Shown: piece by piece, positions 22,811 to 37,042 of the stretch
Layout of the letters: each line of letters starts with the position of its first letter
How positions within the stretch are numbered: the first letter of the stretch is position 1
Source of the DNA: Petunia secreta
Lineage: Eukaryota > Streptophyta > Magnoliopsida > Solanales > Solanaceae
Reading direction: 5' to 3'
DNA length: 64,000 nt
NCBI GenBank assembly: GCA_029990175.1
Contig: JARKIP010000017.1
Span: 11,116,001 to 11,180,000, forward strand
Position numbers and translations under genes: made by a program
Notes under the pieces: model-generated
Told to the model about the DNA's origin: nothing
Seen by the model: the letters and a program-made list of their open reading frames with translations, nothing else
Databases searched by the model: none

Positions 22811-25800
22811 TGTAATCACCTAAATTTGGCACAAAAATTCAATTTTTTCTCAAATTGTTGTGTTTATTTGTTTGTGATCTATGGTTGTCTTTGTTAGATG
22901 TTTACAGTCCATTTTAGCTAGTTTTAGCTAATTAATTGGAAGAAAACGTATGAAAAATGCCAAAAATACTTATCATCTGTTCAATAGTGATTTTATGTTT
23001 TGATTGTGAGAATATTGCAATTTGTATGTTTTAAATTTTAGTTAATTGTGTATGCTTTGAATAATTTTTACCATGTAATGGCTACTTGTATATTCAGTCT
23101 AGCTCATTCCTAAAAATTTGTCCAGCCCACTCTATAAATCCAATACCTCTGACCCGATCCGGCCATTTCCCTTGTAATTTCCCTAATTTCCCCTCCTGCA
23201 CTAAAGACAAAGGGAAACAAGGCCAAGTATCCACCTCCGCCTGAGCTCTTCGACGGCGATGGCGACCACCCCTCCGGCCTAAATTTTACCATTACCCTGT
23301 CGCCTCGGCCTCCTCTATCCACTCCTCACCTCGGATTCCTCAAAAGAATCTACAGTGTGACGTAGATCGGGTTTCAATGAAGTAGCAAATCCCTGACTCC
23401 GGCGACGTCAAATTTTCCGGCTAACCCTATACCTTTGGACTCGTCTTGGTCCCCTATACTCATTTCTAAAGGTATTCTTCTTGGAAACCCTCAATTTTCC
23501 TTCTTGTATCCTCTGCCCGTGTTCCCTTTTGCTTTGGGGACTGTGATTTGGTTCGTTGTATTGGATGTCGCTAATGACGTCGAGGAGAGGATGTTTAGTT
23601 GAACTAGTGGTGATGGGTCAGAGAGATGGTGTCTTGGGGACTGCGGTGATATTGTTTGATTGGCTGATTGAAAGCTGTTTGTGAGCTGAGTGGGAGCTGC
23701 GGCTTTAACCGTGCAATGGTGGTGTCGAGGCTGGGAGTTGTGATAATGAGATGGAGACGAGGTCGTGATGGCGAGGACATAGCAGAAGTAGCGGTGGTGT
23801 AACATTGGCACCAAGGATGTTCGGAAACTTGGCTAGGCTCCTGCGATAGTGTTTGTGTGTGTGATGGTGAAGATCCGAGGCAGTTTAGACAGTTGGTTGT
23901 TTTTGTCGCAGTTTGATCCGATGATGTGGTGTTTGATATAGCCGTTCCGAGGGTGAGGCAGTGATGGTTAGTTGGAGCTTATTCAAGCAGGTGGTATCTT
24001 AGAGATGCCAAGACAGTGACGATGGTACTAATGCAACGAGGCAGCCTCGACTCGATGGCGATAGTGATGGTTCAGTGGCGACTTGACACGATGATGGCAG
24101 TAGTGACGGGGTAAACTTACTGGTGGTGATGTGAGTTTAATGAAGGCTCTTGGGGGAACTTCTTTCTTGCTTGTATAGGTGTTGCAATGTAGTAACAATG
24201 ATGATGATGGGATTCGAGGCGGCGCTGTGATGCTAGTAGCATTGATGACTAGTATTCCAAGGGCTGTGATGGTGAAGCACTGTTCTCAGTGGCAATGAGG
24301 TTGTCAAAGCTGATCCGAGGGGGTTTCAATGGTATTTGGAGGTCGTGAGGCTGTTGCCGACGATCAAATGGTGTCGGGCAGTGGTGGCGACGTTATGCTT
24401 TAACGGGTTAGATGGGATTTGTGAGCCACTTTTCCCTCCTCTGCTGTTTAGCTTAGATCATTTTAGTTGTTTAAGTTTTTAGTTAGTTGGATGATAACTT
24501 AGAAAGATCATGTTTTAATTCTAGTATTGGCATGAAATTGAAAATATCTTGTGCATTCGGATTTAGCTTAATGAATGAGTTATGAAGGGATATTGTTAGT
24601 ATGATTGGCATGATATTTATGTGCTTCTGTTATAAGTTGTGAGATTTGTAATGTATGAAAGCTTGGGTAAACATCCTGACCAGTTTTGAGTTGAAAGCAT
24701 AGCAGGTTTGTGAAATCACCTATGTACTATTTAAATTTGAAGAAAGTCAGAACTTTTTTTAGTTTTCTTTCCAGTGAGGGGCTGCATGAGATGCACAAAT
24801 GTTTAGTTGTTAGAATTGATTTGTAGTTTGTTACGAGTAACTAGGGTTGTTCAGTTTAGATTTTGGAGTTCAAATGGTCACTTTTAATCATTTCGGACAT
24901 AAGTGAGTTTGGTGTGAAATATAGATAAGCTGGGAGTCTCTTTTGGGTCAAGAAATGAGTTCTTGGCTAAAGCCTTTTTAAGTTTAAATTGCAGATTTTG
25001 TGTAGTTCAAAGGGAGTCAAAAAGGGGTCAAAGTGGAGGTACATATCAGCTTAAACAAAATGAGATTTTACATAGGATTCCCGATACTTTTCTGAAAAGC
25101 AAGTGTGCACATGTGACTTTGCCCTTTGACTTACTTACACACTCCACCCCTTTTGGCTTTTCATTTATTGTATGGCATGCCTTGTTTGTCATGTAGGGAG
25201 GAAATATAAAGTTTTTGGGGTTGGATTATAGCTGTCCAACAGCTCTTATTTGCCTCTATTTAAGAGAGGCTGTTAATCACTTGTAAAAGGGGGGGGGGGG
25301 GGGGGGGGAGATCTGCAAAAGAAAAAATACATTTTCTCTCTACACTTCACCAGTGAAAGAAAGAGAGCAGATCTGAAAATAGAGAGGAGAACATCTGAAT
25401 GACATTAGAGATGAGAAACAACATCAGGGAAAGACATTTTTTCTCTCTCTCTACCACTTTCACATCTCTAGAACACTTCAGATAAAATATTGAGAGCAAA
25501 AAGAGAGAAATGAAGTGAGTAATAGTGAGAGTTAATTGAGGTTTTGAAGTCCGAGGTTAAGCTTAATATGAGCTCGTAGTCGCTGTGTCCTTGCTGTTGT
25601 TGCTGCTGAGTTGCTGTCTTGCTTAGTTTCATTTGGTTCCTGCTACACTTTGGAATTGTAACTCGCATAGGTAATCTTTCCAACCACTGTTTTCATTTTT
25701 TTGTATGCATTTTGCCACTTTAATGGCCTGCATATTAGTAAAATACATTGTATGTTGAGCGTTTGAAATCAGCCATCAAAAGGCCTGGTCCAGATCTTTA

Positions 25801-26980
25801 TGAACTTGTTTGCGGACCAGGCCCAGAAATCATTCACCTTTGTACCCATGTTTGTGTCTTGTATGTAACGTGTGCCATATTAAAAATAACAAGTTAGTGT
25901 TGTGTATGTATGTATGTTAGAATAAAGCTTGATATTAAGAAAACAAGGTGTTGATTTAAACTTTAAGGCCAGATAAGCAAGAATATTAAACTGGTCCAGA
26001 TTTGCAAACAAATGTGTACATGTGTAGTTCTTGGGTCAAACTTGAAACATAAATACAAAATAGGAACAACAGTGCAAATTGCAGAAAGATAAGTAAGGAG
26101 AAGGGCTGTTAAAAATGGGATCTTGCAATGTTGTCCAGTTTAAAGTTTGGCCATTAAAGCTAGTATTACCTTTGTTAAATGATATTAGGCCATCCGTTAA
26201 AAGGATATAAAATAAATCGCCTGTGCGTTTTTACTTCACGTATTAGTTTTATGATTAGCATGATGCATAGCAGACCAAGATTTAATAACGCGCAACAATT
26301 AATCACAAACGACTAGGCAAAACTATTAGGCCGAGAGTAAGACTTTTTAAATATAAATAAATCGCTCAAATATTTACATGGAACTCATTTTATTGGAAAT
26401 TCGAACGGATATTGTGTTTGGGGTTAATTTTCAATAGAATATCCATCAATGAAAGAGCGAATGTCTATAAGAAACGTAGTTATATCTAACTGAGTCTTCA
26501 CGTGAATGAATATACGATTTTAACTTAAAAAATAAAAATTGTAACAAACGTCCAATGTTTATACGAAGCTCATTTATATCAAGATTCGAATGGACAATGC
26601 ATCCACGGTTAATCTCTAATAGAGTTTTCGTCAATGAACGAGCGACTTTCATCCAAATCAAAGCGTAACAAATAAAAATCGGCAATCAAACAAGCAAACA
26701 ATTATTCACAAAAGCCGGAGAGCGTCAATAAAGAAACTGTGCTTGGCATAGGACTCGAGGGTGCCTAACACCTTCCCGAGAATCAACCGAGATCCTTATC
26801 TGGAACTCTGACGCAGACCACTTACGAGTCATAGGTGTTCCAAGGTACCTCTTTGGTGATTTGGCACACCTTTAACTTGTCAAGTGGAGACTCCAAAAAT
26901 CTCTTAATTATTTGGTACCTTTAAAGCACCTAAGTCACAACCTGCTTTTATTTATTTTTAGTAAATTTTAGGGCGTGACA
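22811..26980 (+). repeat. 3' LTR of the Ogre-like element (4,170 bp)
   Basis: This is the direct partner of 3,679-7,866. TATTTAAG lies at 25,257-25,264 and a run of 20 G at 25,289-25,308. It ends GGGCGTGACA at 26,980 and is followed by CTCGT. Confidence 0.9.
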
Positions 26981-29272
26981 CTCGTTCGGAGACGAATGAG
27001 AGTTTAAGTGGAGGAGAATGAAACGACCTCGGCCGGTCGTTTTGGGAGATAGGACTCCGATTTACGTGCCAATAATTTTGAAATCTTCGTAATATCCATT
27101 AGGACCTGTCTGTAAAATTTGAGCTAAATCAGACCTCGTTTGGTAGGCATCAGAAGAAGGTTTCAGTTTTTATTGTCGATAAATATTAAAAAGAGATTTT
27201 CGAGCTCGGTTTTGGCGAATGAGCTCCGATTAGAAATCCAAAAGCATCGTTAGATTCGTATGATTATTTGTGACATTTGTAAACTTTCAAAAGTGAATTC
27301 CAAGATTGTTCGGCTAGTTTCCGCTAAAATGCCGAGTTAAATAATTTGACTTTTTTCTATTTAATTTGCATATTGAGTTCCGGGAGTCCGATTTGAGATC
27401 CGCCTTTGCAAGTATGTTACATATATTTTATGTAACTGGTATGCAAAAGTTGGAATTATTTCAAGTATCATAGGGTACCGTTATAATTTTCGATTAAGAA
27501 AAAAAAATATAAAAGTAAAAGGAAATAAAATAAAAGAAAAAGGTAAAGGAAAACACGCAGAAGATAAAAATGCCAGAAAATGAGAAAAGTGCCGGAGAAA
27601 GATAGAATTTTTACCCCAAAATATTTAGGTAATAATCTTAATCCATTATTTTAGTTTATTACGTGTGTTTAAATATATTTTGATGGTAAAAATATGGATA
27701 TTAGACATGGTTTTAATAAGTTCAACTGATAATCTAAAGGGTCAATTGGACCCCGATAATGGAATTGATTATATATTCGTACTCAGTGAGTTATGTGCAA
27801 CATATAAATGTAATTTATTTAGGGTTTGGTTATGTGACCTTAAACCCTGTAAATAGGTCTGGCCTACGTATTGTGTATGCGAATAGGGTATCAGGTTCCT
27901 ACCTGGATTGTTCTAAGATTTAAGGAATGAAGCCTTTAGCGTTATTTGATATATTTTTCTGCTTATTGAACATAGCGGGATCGTTTGGCAATGAATCCAA
28001 AGGACAAGCGGTTATTGAGTGGTTGTACTAATTTTGTAACAAGGTAAGTGTTTATATCCATTTCTTTGGAGGCACCTGGCCTCGTGGATTTTCTACCACG
28101 CGTTCCTTACGTGTGTAGCTTCCGATAGGCGTACTCATTACGCCTTAGCTTTGGATTTACATTGTATATTATATGTTATGTCTTTTTTTTGGTATTGCAT
28201 TGAGGATCTGAGCATTGTACTTTGGTTGTGAGTTGGCATCTACTTCCCGGCTGTCGATTAGAGTCTCTCGCCGGTAAAGGGTTATTATTGCATCATATTG
28301 CATTCATATGCATCATATGTCATTAATATACATTACATTGCTATATCATTTACTAAGTGCAGGAGTATTCCACCTCTGGTTTAAATTATATAGGAGCAGA
28401 AGAATTCCGCTCCATTGCATTATATTGAGGGTAGGAGGATTCCGCCCTAGGAGCAAGAGATTCCGCTCCGTTGCATCATACTGAGGGCAGGAGGATTCTG
28501 CCCTAGGAGCAGGAGGATTTCGCTCCATTCATTTGGCACATGTGATCCTTTGCATCATATTTGATTTCATCGCATTTCATTTCATTTCATTTTAATACCA
28601 TTGTGTAGACTTGTGGTACATAACTATTGTTCTGCTTATACGTGTATTGCTTATTTGTTGATATATTTCTGGCTCGTATTCGTGGTTGAGTTTATGGTTT
28701 CATACGTGTTACCGGTTATTATCTGGCTCTGCCTTTTTATAATTTAAATAAGAGGAATTTGGTTTATCTGTTTCTTCTCCCTGGCTAGCTATCCTATTCT
28801 TTGAGGTGGCTAGTATGCCCCACTTATTGAGTCCTTTGACTCACCCTTGTTTGTTGTTTGCCTCTAGTCTATCTATTTCGTTTCGGCAGGTTCACTCCAG
28901 GATTGAGTTCGCCACGTTGTGAAGGAGCGAAGACGACTTCAGCTGTCAGGGTGCGCAAGGTTTTATTCCGGATGGCCACCAGTGTATTGTTTTTTATTTC
29001 AGTTGCATTTTGCTCCCTTCAGGAGGTATCTATCTTCTTTTGTACTCTTAGATGTCTAGTCTAGATAGCCCTAAAACTAGTATATTGGGTAGTCAGCTGT
29101 AATTTCTTTTGTACAACTTAGAGGTATCAGTATGTCTGTATTTTTTTAGTCTTGTCCTTATCTATGAATTGTTATATTCATTTTTCTAATTTAATTGGTA
29201 AGGGTTTGCCCGATGGGTCTAGGAGAGGGTGTCGAGTGCCCGCACGGCCTAACCGGATTTCGGGTCGTGTCA
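26981..29272 (+). repeat. 3' end and LTR of the host chromovirus-like element
   Basis: 26,981-27,018 is the last internal sequence of the host element, ending in the purine tract AGTGGAGGAGAA. An LTR starts at 27,019 with TGAAACGACC and ends at 29,272 with CGTGTCA, 2,254 bp. Its first bases contain an inverted pair (ACGACC...GGTCGT). A repeated GGAGGATTCCGCTC/GCCCT motif lies at 28,340-28,535. No second copy is present in direct orientation here, so its 5' LTR lies left of the window or is lost. A diverged copy in reverse orientation lies near 62,340-63,600. The 5 bp after the LTR are TCTAT; the matching left copy cannot be checked. Confidence 0.7.
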
Positions 29273-29484
29273 TCTATCTTCTTCCATGGAAATTGACAAG
29301 CCAACATAATCCCCAATAGATTATATTCCATCTAAACTTCCAGATAAATTGGATAAAACACCATTAAATATTCCTTTCATGAGAAATTAATATCCTCAGT
29401 ACCTATGAAATAAAGTAATGCTATCAATCCGATCGACACTATTATGAATGACACTGATACAGATTTAGATCCCCAAGATACCAT
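29273..29484 (+). pseudogene. LINE ORF1, 5' fragment
   Basis: A short piece of the L1-type LINE that resumes at 50,709. The codons just left of the Athila insertion read DTDTDLDPQDT. They continue in the same frame across the Athila element into the start of the ORF1 nucleic-acid-binding domain. The TACCA at 29,480-29,484 is the left Athila target-site copy. Confidence 0.65.
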
Positions 29485-30830
29485 GTTGCTCCCAAACGCA
29501 CACGCAAGTATACGCGGCCGACAAGTAATAAAGTGATAAATCGAGTATCGTTCCTACGAGGACTATGCAGACTAATACTTAACAAACAATTTCTAAACAA
29601 AATACTCAGGGATATTTTTCTTTGATGGTGAGAGTTTTAGTAACTAAAGAGCAGTAATTAAACTAATTGAAGTTTAGTCAAATAATGGTGCAAACTTCGG
29701 TTGTTAGCAATATTAAGACGACGGTCCAGGGTCAGAGTTACGAACAATCCAGTTGAGTTATCCAATTGATTCCACTTCTTAAATCCCGGGTTACTAACTG
29801 ACAGAGTAAATGTAACTGTGAAGACCTTGCGATTCTTCACAGTCTATGCAGGCTACTTCAATACCTATATGTCTATGGGTTGAATCACATGCACGCATTA
29901 ACGAATTTTGTAATTAGCTAAACTAGGCGAGCAAGTATATGTCTATCCTACTCACAAATTGGTTCCCCGATGCCCGGGTTCACAAACTAGTCCTATTCTT
30001 TCTTATTACGTAATTAAATTCCCTCTTTCGAGTTCAATCTAAAAACCATAGATAATGCATAATTATCAAGCTCTAACAATTATACAAGTGAAATCAAGAA
30101 AGAATAAGCAACCCGTTATGGGATTCAATTAATGGGAATCAATCTTCAAACAAACTTTCATGTAATTTCTAACCCTAGAACGTAATATTTAGCCATGTAT
30201 ATTCATAATCACACGGCAAAGATTTGATGTAATAATGATGTAAATGATGTAATAGATGAAAAATTAGGAATAAACCCTTGTTCAATGAAGTATGGTGCTC
30301 TCAAATTGCTCCAAAGTAAGAACTCCTCTAAAAAACTAAGTAAAATAGTATTTATAAGGTTTACAAAGGCCTGGTAATAAGTTAGACCTAAGCCTAGACA
30401 AAAGAGGAAGTAAAAATCCGCTCTAGGGGCGCTATAACGGGCGCCCCGCGCCCATGATCGCGCTGAAACAACCAGAAGACGTCGAAACTTGCACGCCTTT
30501 GGGGCGCACCGCGTAGGAAACCGCGCCAGGCACTGGGCGCGTTGGGCGGCGCGCCGCGGAGGCTACCGCGCCAGGCCATTCTACTTGCTCCTTGGTCCGA
30601 AATCTCTCCTCGTGTCGTGCCCTCGTGTGCTCAATCCAATCCTCAATCAATTTCCAATCATTCCTTGCTCAATCACGCTCCTAAAAGCTTCAAATTCATT
30701 GCATACCAACCTACACACGCACGACATGAAATTAGTGCAAAACCACATTCATAAACTATAAAACGAGCGAATAACAAGCTCAAATATGCGGAAATATTAA
30801 GGAAACGTTGGCATAAAATGCCAAACATCA
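29485..30830 (-). repeat. 3' LTR of the Athila element (1,346 bp)
   Basis: Pairs with 49,382-50,708. It contains a GC-rich block of GGCGC and GCGCC repeats at 30,421-30,570. A minus-strand TATA box (TATAAATA, plus 30,349-30,356) is present here but deleted from the other LTR. Small frames inside (30,394-30,761) are shadows of the GC-rich block. Confidence 0.9.
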
Positions 30831-30844
30831 CCACCCCACACTTG
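30831..30844 (-). other. Polypurine tract of the Athila element
   Basis: On the minus strand this reads CAAGTGTGGGGTGG immediately before the 3' LTR, a typical Athila tract. Confidence 0.8.
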
Positions 30845-32682
30845 AACCCTTGCTCGCCCTCGAGCAAGTCACAACTAACTTCCCAACCTAGGTAAAACAG
30901 GTCTGCCTATGACTATGGTTGATAGCCATCATTGAACAAATGCACACATGACTACTATGGGTCCAACAAACATGCCACAATTTATCAAACACCAAAACAT
31001 GAGAACAACCACCCCAAAATAGCTCAAATGCACAAACTCAACTTATTGCAACCATGCTCCCATAAAATCACACCTATCTACTCAACCAAGAAACCATCAG
31101 CTTCACCTATTTCATGCAAACCATGTGCCCTCACCAATATGAAGCAAAAGAGTGCCCCCCCAAAGATCACACACAACAATAAATATCATGAATAGAACGG
31201 GGGCAATAACAAATGAATTCACTCACTCTCATTAAAGTCTCATATGTCACACACAATGTACCATAGGCTTGCCCGTAGTGTAGGACTCCACTAATGTAAG
31301 CTCACTCCAATCGGGATTAACTAGGACTTTAAAAAGGTCGTAATGTAGGCTAAGGGGCGGGTAGGATACATATGGTAATAGTGACTACCTCCCTAAGCAC
31401 TTTAATACATCACATGTATTTCGAACACAATTCTCATTAAAGCCACCCAATCAACACTTCCACACACACACCTTCTCAACAAGTAGCATTTTTCTTTTAA
31501 GCACACACTAGCAAGGAATGAATATTTTTTTCTCTTTATTTCTCTTTCCACAATTTTTTTCTTTTTCTTTTCAACTTTGCTCTTTTTTTTTTCTTTTTCA
31601 ATTTCATTATTTTCCAACCTTGTTAATGCTCATCAACAACTACTACACAATTTTAACAAGTATTCCTCTTCATTAGCTGCACTCAAAAACCTCCCAATGT
31701 CCAACCACAACTCCAAAATAATATCACAATATCAACTAAAGTGCTTAAGGAGTAAAGGGCCAAAAGAGACAATTTAGAACAAATGGGTAAGCTCGGGGTG
31801 TGGGTGCCAACAAAAAGGTCAAAAAAATCACAACAATCAAGTCCAAGGTTTATATGTAAGGGTAGGCAAATCAAAAGAAGGCCTATATCATTTCCCGACT
31901 AGAGAAAACCTAGGATTTCGCTTTGCACAAACACGGGGAAAGTTCTAGACATCAATATGCAAACATGGAGCAAACAAGAATATGCCTCACACACACATTG
32001 CACATGATCCACACAAAAAGGTTCCATCAACAACTCTCAATCAAGGATCTAGAGTGCAACTTGTGGAAAATTAAGCACTAATGCACAAAGGTTCACAATA
32101 AAGTCAAGCAAGTGGACTCAAGCATCTAAAGGGGGTTGTTCCATTTTTTTTTCTCTAGGCATGCATCACAATTTAAAACCCAAGGATACCACAAACAGCA
32201 CATGCAATCAATTCAAGTCCACCGGTATCAAACAAATCAAAGGCACCTAGCATTTTACCTATTTCCTTCGTCTAGGGTCACCTATACTAACTATTCTAAT
32301 CCTAAAAATAAAAAACTACCCGGTTCAAAGGTCTCCCCGTGGAAAAGTACCGAGGCCATAAGAAAAATCACGGGGTGGATGACATGTACCACTAATAAAA
32401 CTAAAAGGAAAATCTTTTTGAAATTTTTCATTGGTTTTCTAAATTTTTTTTTCAATTTTTTTCATATATTAAAGCAAGAAACAAATCAAAATAAAGTCAA
32501 GTGACAAAAGAAAATCCTACGGTATATGCATCCCTAACCTCAAAAATAGATAAAGGGCGGTACCCCAACCCACACTTAAACTAAGCAGTGTCCTCAGTGC
32601 GACAAAGAAGTAAGTGCAAAAGTAAAGAAAACTGCCCTGAAATCCAGCTGACCAACACTGGGTAGTGCGCAGGAGTGCGGAC
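30845..32682 (-). other. Athila 3' non-coding region
   Basis: About 1.8 kb between the end of the third ORF and the purine tract. It is A/C-rich on the + strand with T-rich runs at 31,525-31,600 and 32,430-32,465. I see no supported gene. Confidence 0.6.
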
Positions 32683-32821
32683 CTAGTCCTCCTTCTCATC
32701 AGAGCCACCGCCCTCAGCATCAGTCTCCACAGCCTCACTGTCCGGATCACGATGAACAATATCCGAATCAGTGTTCTCATCCTCCTCCGGAGGCACCTCT
32801 ACTGCTCGAGTCATGCCCAGC
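32683..32821 (-). pseudogene. C-terminal exon-like piece of Athila third ORF
   Basis: This is the acidic tail of the Athila ORF downstream of integrase. It reads GMTRAVEVPPEEDEN, continues through an Asp/Glu/Gly-rich stretch, and ends with a natural stop (TAG) at 32,683. It joins in frame to the piece ending at 41,623, the two being separated only by the nested Ogre-like element and its target duplication. Confidence 0.75.
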
Positions 32822-35800
32822 TGTTGAACCCCAAAAATTACCCTTTCTTTGAGAAAAGACAGGTTTCGGGTATATTTCAACAAAGTGGGATTCCAAAGGG
32901 TTTTCTTTGGAGTCGCCACCTAATTTAAGGATTATTAGGAACCTAAGTTAACTAAAGAGTGCAATTTATTCTTTATTTTAAAAGAAAAATAAATTCAGAG
33001 ATTCTTAGGTAAGTGGTTCTGTTAAATTCGAAAGAAGGTCCCATGCGGGAGCACTTTTGAAAATCCGCTAAATGCGGTTAATCCGGCGGTTTTCACGAAT
33101 TTGTTAAGGATATAAGTATATAAAGCTAATTTTATATAAGGATAGTAGGAACAATATAAATAAGATAAGATTTTTAATTATGCCGATACTTAGATAAATG
33201 GATGACCCAATTTAAAATTAATTAAATGGATGATGAAACAATGATCAATTGATTAATTAATAGAATAAGTAAAGGTTAAATGAAGTTAGATAATTAAATA
33301 AAACAAACTAGATAAATAATTGGATAATAATAAAGGATTAATTAATTGATTGAATAAATAGATAAATAAATAAGCAAATAAATAACTTAATTAAATAAAT
33401 GAATACTTATCAATTTTAATTAAATAAAGGAGTAAATGAATAACAATTGATTAATTAAATAAATAAATGAATAAATATTTAATTGATTAAATAAATAATT
33501 AATTGAAATTAAATAAATTAGATTAAGTAAATAAATAAATAAAGGATTAAAATTTAATTGATTAATTAAATTAATAAATTAGATTAGATAAATAAACAAC
33601 TGAATATTTAATATGATAAATAAAGAAGCAATTCAAATACGAATTATGATGAGGGTACGATTTTAATTGAATTGGATTTGCACTCAGTAATTGACAAATG
33701 ATTCTAAACATCCATAAATTAATTGGCGATTCGCAAAAAAATGATACAAAGCATTCATATAAAAACAATTTAAGTAATTTACAATAATTATTCAAAATTC
33801 AAATATCATTTCTATCCTGCAGAGCTCCTAATCCGGTCTATGAGGAAGTCCTATACAACATGCATTTTCTAAGGGAGCGGGGAAGGATGGAGTTTAGAAG
33901 ATAGAACCCGGAAGCGCGAACTCAATCACTGAGCCTTGGACATTGTGATTTTCATTTTTCGTTTCTTACATTTTCGGGGATATCAAGTCCCGAAAATGCG
34001 GAGCGGATCAAATAACTCTGAATGCATGCCATCCCCGTTTGTGAGTTTTTATTCAACTCGATCTCAAGAAGTTGTGTCCATGCCAAAATGAGAAGAAATA
34101 GAGAAAAAGGATTAGGAACTGGCTCACTGAACACAAATTAATCTTATGAAATGTAGTTAGGATCTTAAACTAAACGAGATAGACTTTCATTAGCTTAAAG
34201 TCGATCTGGTACTCTTATAAACATTTAAACTTTAACAAGTATAAATAAAGCATACAAAACTTACAAATAGAGAGCCAGAAATTTAAATGAGCAATTTGCT
34301 ACATATTTATTTTCGACAACCGAACAGACTACATTATGTTTACATGCATATATTGAACAATATCTCGTGAAAGACAACAAGCAGCTAAAGGAGGTATTGA
34401 ATATGTCAAGTACAAATTTTAGTAAGAAAATACTTTCAATTATCCGTGAGAAAAGAATCCAAGAATATGGGACCAAACTCGAGGAAACTTAAAATAAGCT
34501 ATAGACTCAATGAAAATCAACCCGTTGCTTACCAGAACCAAGATCAAAACTTTAACATGAATCTTTGATCTATTTTAGTTCCACGGATTAATAAGAACAA
34601 CATTTATTTTGCCAAAAAATGACTAATCTGATTAAAGTTTATTTTTAGCATTCGTAAACTTATTTAAACTAAAGCAGCATCACACCCGAGCTCTCAGCAT
34701 TTGACTCTACACTAACAAGCAAATTCAGAACCAAAGCAAAAACCACCTGCAAGCCACCCTAGACAAAGCAACATCATCACACACTCCCTGACACCTAAAA
34801 TACTATCCAAACCTACAACACTAGCCTGCCTGAACTTCTTCACAGAACTAGAAAATTTCACCCTTTGCCTTGACAGACAAGACCAGGGAAACACTTCCAA
34901 AGAAGCAACTCAACTACCCTGCAAAGAAACCTTTACATTCCCTAACACCAATGAACCTAAGCTAACACCTGCAGCGCACCTATATACCCTGATACCTAGG
35001 ACAAAACACAACACCCTGAACCCCAACAACCTTCTCCAATAACCTGAAACAACTATACAACATCCCACAGGAACCTAGAAACAACCTGCTACTCCTACTC
35101 ACTTAACCAGCTACTAGGAACATCTCCAAAACACCTTAAAAAAACTAGAACATCACAGAAAACCAAGCACTCCTGCCTCCCAAACACCTGAAGCTTCTAT
35201 AGCCTACCTGAGCATTCCTCTAAAACCAACTTACCTCCTACTACCTGCTACAACTAGAAACCAGCTAGAACCAACAAAACATCATAGCAAGACTTCCCTC
35301 TAAACTCTGGAACACCTTCAGCATACCTACACTAACTTCAACTCCCTCACTGCCTCACACAACAACAAGAACAACTCACAGACCCCTTTATACACCTTGA
35401 AACCTCCAAACAACACCTGAAAAACTCCCTGGCCCAAAGCCACTCTCTCATCTCATCTGCAACCTCACAAGACTGAACAAACAAATACCAAACTGCCAGC
35501 ACAACCAGAAACAACTCCTTCTTTACACCTGCACCATCAACTCACTATCTGCAGCACCTATAAACATACCAAGACTCCCTGAGCAACCTGCAAACATCCA
35601 GAACTAACCCCTCGCTACCCTGACCAACTTCAAACTACCTAGATCAGCCTAAGAACTCTCCTTTAACCCCTGGAATCTTACCTGAGCAAACAGGGAAACA
35701 ACCCCACACCACTTGCAAACCATCCAAAACTAACTCCCTACATTCACAGCCTGAACTCCAACTCTTACTGCCCCTTTAACTCTCTTTGAACAACTAGAAA

Positions 35801-37042
35801 ACATCCAGGCCAGGCATACTAGGAGAAGAACTGGGTAGTCACCTACAACTACCCATTTCACTGATAATTTTCAATGCTCAAAGACATACAAAATCATATG
35901 GAAAAGACGGATAAAACACCTTAGAGAGAAGAAATGAAGCTTAAATATTATACTTTATGTCAACATTATCAAGATTCCCTTTTATGGTAACAGTGAATAT
36001 CGAAACAAAATAATAGAGACAGATTGAAACTTCGACTTTAAACAAACATATTAAAAGGAAACAGTTTCTATAAGCACATGTATCACATTCCGAGCTTCAA
36101 GCAAGGTAAAAAATGAAACGAGAGAATGAGATGAGGTTAAGTTATTACCTCTCGCGGTGCAGTGAACGAGGGCGAAGGTTCGAAAAAATAGTGACTCGAA
36201 CAAGCGACTCGAGCGAGGTCGACGACTCAAGCACAAAAGCGATAAACAAATCCGAAACCAGGATCAAACCAGAAAACAATAGTAATTCATATATTCTTTT
36301 AACTTAAAACTGAGCCCGATTTATGTATGCCTATGCTGCCATTTTTATCTCATATTTTTATGCTACTGCCTCCCTCATAAAAAAAAAAAACTCCCCCAAA
36401 ATGAGAATAAAAAATTAGAATTTATACCTCGCAGCTAGGGTTTCGGATTTTTGGCTCCATCTTTTTTGAAATCAGCCCCAAAGTTGAAATTTCTTGTTAG
36501 ATAAGGGTCAAAATTGTCTCACCCTCAAGGTAGTACAATTTTAATCCTCATCTAAACAAAAAAATTGCCGTTGGGATCAAAGCCAAGGGCTCCGATCGAT
36601 TCGCACACAAACGCACGACCAGGATTGCTCCAACACAGCTTGTGTACGGAGATGATGATATGGCATCGAGGGGGGGACCAGCGGGTACAAGGAATTTGGA
36701 CTGTGGTGAGATTTTTGAGGGAATCGGGTCAGGGATTTTTGGGGTTAACGGGCTGAGGGGAATGGGAATTGGGGAAATATGCTGATGTGGGTGTATGATA
36801 ATATGTATATATGGCTTTGCATAAATGAGCCTGAATTGAATGTAATAATGGATTTAGCCCTTTTTAGAATAAGTTAGGGGAATTAAGGTGGTTGCTTAAA
36901 TAGGCCTGATTTTAGCTTAGGAACGATTTTGGCCTCTATTTTGAAATTAATTAATGACCTTTACCTTTTAAAAATTGATTCTCAATTTTAGAATAATTAA
37001 ACATTTAATTTAAAATCTCCGGGACAAAATTCGGTGTCAACA
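32822..37042 (-). repeat. 3' LTR of the deleted Ogre-like element (4,221 bp)
   Basis: Complete LTR, minus orientation. Its element 3' end (32,822-33,250) contains GGTGGCGACTCC (near plus 32,908-32,919) about 90 bp before the LTR end. 33,150-33,610 is a low-complexity AATAAATA-type region. 34,680-35,830 is strongly A/C-rich and G-poor on the + strand, that is G/T-rich in the element sense. No gene is supported. Confidence 0.85.

Larger units (their letters stand above)
3679..26980 (+). mobile_element. Giant Ogre/Tat-like LTR retrotransposon, gag-only, with nested chromovirus
   Basis: The element is bounded by two long direct repeats starting TGTAATCACC and ending GGGCGTGACA. The flanking 5 bp are CTCAT (3674-3678) and CTCGT (26,981-26,985), a target-site duplication with one later mutation. 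A primer-binding-like site follows the 5' LTR and the purine tract AAAGAGGGGCAGC precedes the 3' LTR. LTRs above 4 kb, a Tat-type gag remnant and tandem arrays near the 3' end are hallmarks of the Ogre group. Removing the nested chromovirus (11,384-18,815 plus one GGATC copy) leaves about 7.5 kb of internal sequence. In that I find no protease, reverse transcriptase, RNase H or integrase, so this copy is non-autonomous. Total length is 23.3 kb. Confidence 0.88.

Noticed and set aside
28858..29064. 68-codon + strand frame in the LTR at 27-29 kb
   Set aside because: It lies fully inside an LTR and has no known motif; GC-richer LTR sequence alone explains it.
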